From Fimbriimonadaceae bacterium (GTDB lineage: Bacteria; Armatimonadota; Fimbriimonadia; Fimbriimonadales; Fimbriimonadaceae): DNA of 64,000 nt. A program made the translations under genes and the position numbers. This document shows, in pieces, positions 59,087-64,000 of this stretch. The DNA is taken from the NCBI GenBank assembly GCA_019187105.1, contig JABAQM010000001.1, forward strand, positions 2,820,734 through 2,884,733, given 5' to 3'. Every line of letters starts with the position of its first letter. The stretch's first letter is position 1. The notes under the pieces were generated by a model, which had not been told where the DNA came from, did not search any database, and saw only the letters and a list, made by a program, of their open reading frames with translations.

Positions 59087-60784
59087 GTGTCAAGCCTAGC
59101 CCTGATCGCCTGTGGCATTCTCTCTTACGGTATGCCCCTAGGGACGGATAGCATCGATATGCGGACTGTGATCGAGTCCTACAGCCGGGACATGGATTCG
59201 GTCGAGCGGCTCGGTAGCGTCCCTTTTGCTGGGCGTAGCCGGAAGTTGCTAAAGGAGTTCCTCCAAGCCCAACATCAGGCAGCTGCGGCTATCGACTTCA
59301 AGGCCCTGGAAATCGATGGCCAAGTCGATTGGCTGCTGCTTGATAACGATATTCGTCGAAGGCTGCGGGAACTCGAGCTCGACGAGAAGCGGGACGCGGA
59401 GATGAGCGCTTACCTTCCATTCCAGGAGGAAATCCTGGAACTTTGCGATCAGTTGCGGCTGCTAAATTTTGCCTCCGGCCGCGCGAGCGCCACAACCCTG
59501 GATACCATTCGCCGCGAGCTTGCGGAGGCCGAAAGGGCGGCCAAGGCGAGCGAGAAGGCAAAGCTTCCTGCACGTTCGATCGCCGCGAGAACGCTTCGAA
59601 GAGTGGAAGCGCTCGGGGGACACTTGAACACATGGTACGAGTTTTACGAAGGCTACGACCCAATGTTCACGTGGTGGTGCAAGAAGCCATATGGGCAAGT
59701 CAAGGAAGGCCTCAAGGCGTACGGCAATGCGATCAGGGAGCATTGGGTTGGGATCAAGCCTGACGATAAGGAGACCATCATCGGTGATCCAATCGGCAGG
59801 GAAGCGCTGCTTGCCGACCTTGAATTCGAGTGGATCTCATACTCACCAGAGGAACTGGTGAAGGTTGCGGAGCAAGAGTTCGCCTGGTGCGAGGCCGAAA
59901 TGCTAAAGGCAGCCAAGGAGTTGGGCCACGGTCGAGATTGGAAGGCAGCCCTGGAACACGTGAAGAAGCAGCATGTGGAACCGGGTGAACAACCCGGAAT
60001 GATCAAGGATCTGGCCTTCGAAGCTATCGAGTTTCTCGAGAAGAACGACCTCATCACGATTCCACCCCTCGCAAGGGAGAGCTGGCGAATGACGATGCTG
60101 TCGCCAGAACAACAGCTCGAAAGCCCCTTCTTTCTAGGCGGACCGACGATCTTCGTCAGCTTTCCAACTGATTCGATGACACACGAGCAGAAGCTGATGA
60201 GCCTGAGGGGGAACAACCGCCACTTTGCCCGGGCGACGGTCCACCATGAGCTGATTCCCGGTCATCACCTGCAGGCATTTATGAACGCGCGCCACCGGCC
60301 GTACCGGGAGGCTTTCTATACGCCGTTCTGGACGGAGGGCTGGGCGTTGTACTGGGAAATGGTGCTGTGGGATAAGAACTTCGCCAGATCGCCAGAGGAC
60401 CGGATTGGAATGCTCTTCTGGCGCATGCACCGCTGCGCGAGAATCATCTTCAGCCTCAACTTCCACCTTGGCAAGATGAGCCCGCAGGAGTGCATCGATC
60501 TACTGGTCGACAAAGTGGGGCACGAACGAGAAAATGCCGCAGCCGAGGTTCGACGCTCGTTTGCTGGAGGCTATCCTCCGCTCTACCAGATCGCCTACAT
60601 GATCGGCGGCATGCAGATTCGCGCCCTTCGCCGTGAGCTTGTCAACTCGGGGAAGCTATCGGAGAAGGCCTTTCACGATAAGATTCTGCAGCTCAACGCG
60701 ATCCCAATTGAAGCGGTTCGGATGACGCTTATCCGCCAGAAGCTGAGCTCTTCAAAGCGGAAGCCCTGGAGATTCCTGAATTAG
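59087..60784 (+). CDS. DUF885 family putative metallopeptidase
   Basis: A 565-residue protein starting at GTG 59087, with a short hydrophobic start that may be a signal. The DUF885 zinc motif is HHELIPGHH (386-394); the distal Glu is in FWTEGWALYWE about 30 residues on. The C-terminus GGYPPLYQIAYMIGGMQIRALR is also family-typical. These proteins are probable carboxypeptidase-like metalloenzymes of the cell envelope. It overlaps by 4 bp the end of the sigma-factor gene. Confidence 0.8.
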   Translation: MSSLALIACGILSYGMPLGTDSIDMRTVIESYSRDMDSVERLGSVPFAGRSRKLLKEFLQAQHQAAAAIDFKALEIDGQVDWLLLDNDIRRRLRELELDEKRDAEMSAYLPFQEEILELCDQLRLLNFASGRASATTLDTIRRELAEAERAAKASEKAKLPARSIAARTLRRVEALGGHLNTWYEFYEGYDPMFTWWCKKPYGQVKEGLKAYGNAIREHWVGIKPDDKETIIGDPIGREALLADLEFEWISYSPEELVKVAEQEFAWCEAEMLKAAKELGHGRDWKAALEHVKKQHVEPGEQPGMIKDLAFEAIEFLEKNDLITIPPLARESWRMTMLSPEQQLESPFFLGGPTIFVSFPTDSMTHEQKLMSLRGNNRHFARATVHHELIPGHHLQAFMNARHRPYREAFYTPFWTEGWALYWEMVLWDKNFARSPEDRIGMLFWRMHRCARIIFSLNFHLGKMSPQECIDLLVDKVGHERENAAAEVRRSFAGGYPPLYQIAYMIGGMQIRALRRELVNSGKLSEKAFHDKILQLNAIPIEAVRMTLIRQKLSSSKRKPWRFLN

Positions 60785-61632
60785 CCGAGCATTTCTTTGA
60801 GCTTGCGGCGCTGGGCGAGTGCGCGTAGCTTCTTGATAGCCTGGACTTCGATTTGCCGAATGCGCTCGCGGGACAATTTGAGCTCTTTGGCCGCATCTTC
60901 TTCTGAATCCTCGTCGGTGCGGTTGTCCAAGCGTAGCCGGTGACGCATCACCCGCTGCTCGCGGTCGGGCAATTGGTTAAGGATCAGGTTCAGCTCGTCG
61001 ATCATTTCACGAGAGATGACTTCGTCTTCGGGGTCGCCTGCCTGAACATCCCGCAACAGGTTTCCAAGGGTCGTATTCTCGGCGTCTCCCACCTTCATGT
61101 CAAGGCTGAGCAGGTCTTGGGCGGACTGCATCATCTGCTGGAGCCGCTTCGCGGAGATCCCGATTGCGGCCGCGAGCTGCTCCATCGAAGGCTCATGCCC
61201 GAACTCTCGCATGAGACGGGCTCGCTCCTTGTCGATTTTCCGCAGCGACTGGCTCACGTGGGCGGGAAGTCGAATGGCCTTGGATTTATTGTCGATCGCA
61301 CGGCCGATTGACTGTTTGATCCAGTGGGTGGCGTAGGTCGAGAATCGGAATCCTTTTTCGGGATCGAATCGCTCGACGGCATGCATCAGGCCGATTGCGC
61401 CCTCCTGAATGAGGTCCTCAAGGGGAATTGACCGGCTGCGATAGGCTTTGGCGATGTTGATCACAAGCCGCATATTGGCTTCGATCAAGCGTTGGCGGGC
61501 GTCATGGTCACCGCGCTGAGCAGCCCTGGCCAGACTGCCTTCGTCATCAGCGGAAAGCAGTGGCTCCTGCGTCAGCCGGCTAAGGTAGCTCGGCAGGCCT
61601 TCATCAAAATCAGCGGATTCACGGTGAAGCAA
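60781..61632 (-). CDS. RNA polymerase sigma factor, RpoD/SigA-like
   Basis: A 283-residue sigma70-family factor with region 1.2 (DFDEGLPSYLSRLTQEPLLSADDE), region 2 (ANMRLVINIAKAYRSRSIPLEDLIQEGAIGLMHAVERFDPEKGFRFSTYATHWIKQSI), region 3 and region 4 (LPDREQRVMRHRLRLD, LSRERIRQIEVQAIKKLR). It lacks the long region 1.1 of many primary factors, so it may be the housekeeping factor of this lineage or a group 2 relative. The start ATG 61632 is divergent from queC across a 358-bp gap. Confidence 0.85.
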   Translation of the reverse strand: MLHRESADFDEGLPSYLSRLTQEPLLSADDEGSLARAAQRGDHDARQRLIEANMRLVINIAKAYRSRSIPLEDLIQEGAIGLMHAVERFDPEKGFRFSTYATHWIKQSIGRAIDNKSKAIRLPAHVSQSLRKIDKERARLMREFGHEPSMEQLAAAIGISAKRLQQMMQSAQDLLSLDMKVGDAENTTLGNLLRDVQAGDPEDEVISREMIDELNLILNQLPDREQRVMRHRLRLDNRTDEDSEEDAAKELKLSRERIRQIEVQAIKKLRALAQRRKLKEMLG

Positions 61633-61990
61633 TTACTTATTCCTCTCTGGACGCCACCTCGATGTGGCGGCAAACGATATTGCCTTTCTACGACTTAGCA
61701 CACCGTGTGCCAAGCCTTGGCAATCGCTCATTTTCGACCGGAATAATGGAAAGTGGATCGGCCGCGTCATCGTATGGACTCCTTTTTTTGCCAAAAGTTC
61801 GGGTCAAAGTACCGGCTTTTGCCGACGTCCACTGTACAGCCTGGCTCGGGCGATCCATGCCCAAGGTCCTATGACCAACCCTAATTTCATTGCTTGATCG
61901 GGACTTATGACCCCCAACCTATTAGCCGAATTCTACCGCAGTAATGCGGTCGAAGTGCGCCAGTCAACATGCCAGGTACCTTCCCCGTGA
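61633..61990. other. 358-bp gap between the sigma-factor and queC genes
   Basis: No gene supported. GCCAC/GTGGC and CCGCA/TGCGG small hairpins are present. I looked for a preQ1 riboswitch upstream of queC and found no match to its short pseudoknot consensus. Confidence 0.5.
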
Positions 61991-62668
61991 ATGCAGTCGG
62001 CAGTTGTGCTCCTCAGTGGTGGGTTGGATTCGGCAACCGTCCTGGCGATGGCGCGGGATTGCGGCTACGTGGTCCACACCCTGACAATCGCCTACGGGCA
62101 GCGCCACCGCATCGAGCTGGAAGCGGCCGCGAGCGTAGCTGCCTCACTGGCTGCGGCCAGCCATGTGGTCGTCGGAGTGGATTTGGCACGAATAGGAGGT
62201 TCTGCGCTTACGGACGACAACATCGCGGTTCCAAAGGACGCGCTGACGGAGGGTCAGATTCCGGCAACCTACGTGCCGGCAAGGAACACGATCATGCTGT
62301 CCGTCGCTCTCGCCCATGCCGAAGTCGTCGGAGCGAATGACATCTTCATCGGGGTCAATGCCGTCGACTATTCGGGCTACCCCGATTGCCGTCCGGAGTT
62401 CGTCGAGGCCTTCGAGCGCCTGGCGAATCTGGCAACGCGTGTGGGCGTCGAAGGGCATAGGCTACGAATCCACGCACCGCTCATCAACATGACCAAGTCC
62501 GAAATTATCCGGGAAGGACTGCGTTTGGGGGTGGACTACGGCATGACCTGCAGCTGTTATGACCCGAGTGCCTCGGGGCGCCCATGCGGCCACTGCGATG
62601 CATGCCTCATTCGATTGCGGGCATTTTCGGACCTTGGCATGACGGATCCGGCAATGGCGAATGTCTAA
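61991..62668 (+). CDS. queC: 7-cyano-7-deazaguanine synthase QueC
   Basis: A 225-residue enzyme converting 7-carboxy-7-deazaguanine to preQ0 with ATP and ammonia. The PP-loop is SGGLDS (9-14); [15 protein letters not shown] is family-typical, and the zinc site is [19 protein letters not shown] near 188-206. Its end overlaps queE by 8 bp, so they are cotranscribed. The start is ATG 61991 (GTG 61988 in the same frame is possible). QueD and QueF are not here. Confidence 0.92.
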   Translation: MQSAVVLLSGGLDSATVLAMARDCGYVVHTLTIAYGQRHRIELEAAASVAASLAAASHVVVGVDLARIGGSALTDDNIAVPKDALTEGQIPATYVPARNTIMLSVALAHAEVVGANDIFIGVNAVDYSGYPDCRPEFVEAFERLANLATRVGVEGHRLRIHAPLINMTKSEIIREGLRLGVDYGMTCSCYDPSASGRPCGHCDACLIRLRAFSDLGMTDPAMANV

Positions 62669-63365
62669 GCTCCCGATCGCCGAAACCTTCGTGAGCGTCC
62701 AAGGCGAGGGGTCGAGGATCGGCTCGCCGTCGCTCTTCATTCGCGTTGCGGGCTGCAACCTGCGTTGCACGTGGTGTGACACCCCTTATGCAAGCTGGAA
62801 TCCGGAAGGAGACCTGCTGGAGATCGACCAATTGCTGGCCAAAGCTAGCGAGGCCACTTGCACCGACGTCGTGCTAACCGGAGGAGAGCCGATGATCTTT
62901 GACGGGCTGGTGGAACTGACCGCTGGGCTCAAAGCTGCTGGAAAGCACATCACCATCGAAACCGCGGGAACCGTTTACCGGGACCTGACCTGCGACCTCA
63001 TGTCGATCAGCCCAAAACTGGCAAACAGCACCCCGCCAACGGACGTTCCTGGCCGATGGGCGGAGCGTCATGATGCGTTGAGGCTGCAACCGGATGTCCT
63101 ACAACGTCTGACCGAGCAATACGATCACCAACTGAAGTTCGTTGTACAGCCAGACAAGTCGCAGGAAGAGCTCCAAGAGATCGAATCGATCCTAGCCCAG
63201 CTACCCGCAGTGAATCGGGACAAAGTGTTTTTGATGCCGGAAGGTACGGATGCGGAACTGCTCCGGAGCAACCTCCGCGAGCTCGTGTCGATCTGCTTAA
63301 GACACGGATTTCGACTTGCTCCGCGCCTCCACATCGAGCTCTTCGGCAATCGTAGGGGCACCTAG
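62661..63365 (+). CDS. queE: 7-carboxy-7-deazaguanine synthase QueE
   Basis: A 234-residue radical SAM enzyme. The cluster ligands are C32, C36 and C39 in [33 protein letters not shown] near 10-28 and LTGGEPMI near 74 are family-typical, as is [12 protein letters not shown]. It makes 7-carboxy-7-deazaguanine from 6-carboxytetrahydropterin. It overlaps queC by 8 bp. Confidence 0.92.
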   Translation: MSKLPIAETFVSVQGEGSRIGSPSLFIRVAGCNLRCTWCDTPYASWNPEGDLLEIDQLLAKASEATCTDVVLTGGEPMIFDGLVELTAGLKAAGKHITIETAGTVYRDLTCDLMSISPKLANSTPPTDVPGRWAERHDALRLQPDVLQRLTEQYDHQLKFVVQPDKSQEELQEIESILAQLPAVNRDKVFLMPEGTDAELLRSNLRELVSICLRHGFRLAPRLHIELFGNRRGT

Positions 63366-63386
63366 CAAGCCGGGTACGCTAACCCT

Positions 63387-63782
63387 ATGAGCCCCACCCA
63401 ACGAAATCGCATCTTGATGGCCGTATACGGTGTCTTTTTGATCGTGATGGGGCTGCTGGGGCTGGAGAGGAGTCCGGTTTCCTTCTATGCCGGTGGCGGC
63501 GCCGGCCTGATCGTCTTGATCTGTGCCGCTCTCGTGGCGTCGAAGCCCCGGATCGCCTACATTACTTGCGCGATCGTATGCTTGGCTGTATTCGGCCGCT
63601 TCCTGATGACATTCATCAGCTCTGGCAATGTCTATCCCCACCTGATTATCGTCATAGCCTCCTTCTTGACCATGGCGATTCTCATCGCGGGTCACTTCGA
63701 AGCCCAGAAGAATCCTCCCGTGGAGGAAAAGCTTCCTCGCGATAGCCGACCCGACGAAAAGGGTCCGCTTGTACTGGACTGA
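63387..63782 (+). CDS. hypothetical four-helix membrane protein
   Basis: A 131-residue protein with four short hydrophobic segments (AVYGVFLIVMGLLG, GAGLIVLICAALVA, AYITCAIVCLAVFG, PHLIIVIASFLTMAIL) and a charged tail. The layout recalls TMEM14/UPF0136 proteins, but I am not sure. It lies about 20 bp after queE. Confidence 0.5.
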   Translation: MSPTQRNRILMAVYGVFLIVMGLLGLERSPVSFYAGGGAGLIVLICAALVASKPRIAYITCAIVCLAVFGRFLMTFISSGNVYPHLIIVIASFLTMAILIAGHFEAQKNPPVEEKLPRDSRPDEKGPLVLD

Positions 63783-63793
63783 GGCATAATAAA

Positions 63794-63819
63794 GGAGGCT
63801 CGCCATCCGAGCCTCCCTT
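63794..63819. terminator. terminator between convergent genes
   Basis: GGAGGCTCG pairs with CGAGCCTCC around a 5-base loop; TTCC follows. It ends the gene at 63387 and probably also the minus-strand gene at 63831. Confidence 0.7.
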
Positions 63820-63830
63820 CCAATCGGGCG

Positions 63831-64000
63831 TTAGTTGCCGCCCTTTTTCTTCTTAAACATCTCCAGGCGATCCTTGATCTCCTTCTGAGTTGCTTCCGGC
63901 ACGTTTGCCGACAGTGCCTTCACGGCCTTTTCTTGCCACGAGATGGCCTTGTCTAGATCATTCTTGAGGAAGTAGGCATAGGCCAAGGTGTCCAAGCTGT
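63831..64000 (-). CDS. TPR-repeat protein, C-terminal part (cut by the right edge)
   Basis: The minus-strand frame is open from the window end to TAA at 63831. The last 56 residues include LDTLAYAYFLKNDLDKAISWQEKAVKAL, a clear tetratricopeptide unit, then a helical lysine-rich end (EIKDRLEMFKKKKGGN). The rest of the gene lies outside the window. Confidence 0.65.
   Translation of the reverse strand, partial: SLDTLAYAYFLKNDLDKAISWQEKAVKALSANVPEATQKEIKDRLEMFKKKKGGN

Noticed and set aside
61633-61990. preQ1 riboswitch upstream of queC
   Set aside because: No match to the short pseudoknot consensus.
1-64000. CRISPR arrays, insertion sequences, tRNA or rRNA genes
   Set aside because: No direct-repeat arrays, transposase genes, terminal inverted repeats or tRNA arms were seen.

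Overview
The window (about 57-60% GC by eye) comes from a diderm, free-living bacterium. My best guess is Armatimonadota, class Fimbriimonadia or a close relative. Pointers are an outer-membrane barrel, a PEP-CTERM protein, an H-X9-DG pseudopilin-like protein, an R3H/AAA ATPase, Cys-motif membrane proteins of the kind known from Planctomycetes, and a Cys-type CcmE. No rRNA or tRNA is present, so this placement is inference.

Region 1 (1-6.1 kb): a small membrane protein cut by the left edge, a NarI-like cytochrome b and a NarK-type nitrate/nitrite transporter, then an arabinose block (araB, araD and a YtfQ-like sugar-binding lipoprotein).

Region 2 (6.2-20.5 kb) is the highlight. It combines a cytochrome c maturation set (ccmA, ccmB, ccmC and a 43-residue ccmD-like gene on +; a Cys-type ccmE and ccmF on -) with five c-type cytochromes carrying about 33 heme sites. 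These are a heptaheme NapC/NirT-type membrane cytochrome (ImcH-like), a heptaheme-cytochrome b fusion (CbcL-like), a monoheme protein with an EF-hand-like loop, an octaheme lipoprotein and an MtrA/DmsE-type decaheme protein. The decaheme gene is followed by an MtrB-like outer-membrane barrel. Together they look like a complete route from menaquinol to the cell surface: a porin-cytochrome conduit for extracellular electron transfer, with its own heme-attachment machinery. A strongly structured, non-coding 400-bp stretch and an HTH-PAS regulator lie upstream of the operon.

Region 3 (20.6-37.6 kb): a PEP-CTERM protein; an intergenic zone with candidate small RNAs; glycine cleavage gcvH-gcvPA; mqnC of the futalosine menaquinone pathway, which fits the quinol-dependent respiration of region 2; an aminotransferase/acyl-CoA dehydrogenase pair; a secreted protein behind a near-consensus promoter; a VOC protein, a pseudopilin-like protein and an LCP protein; enoyl-CoA hydratase plus biotin carboxylase; an NHL protein and a pirin.

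Region 4 (37.6-64 kb): two related Cys-motif membrane proteins flanking a TPR-like gene, an R3H/AAA ATPase, a beta-CASP nuclease, several metallopeptidases (M1-like, M14, DUF885), two HDOD proteins, dnaJ-hspR with a HAIR-like operator, a primary-type sigma factor, queC-queE and a TPR gene cut by the right edge. A 29-bp element that is 28/29 identical, with matching flanking hairpins, occurs at 21.9 and 47.0 kb and suggests an undescribed small-RNA or leader family.
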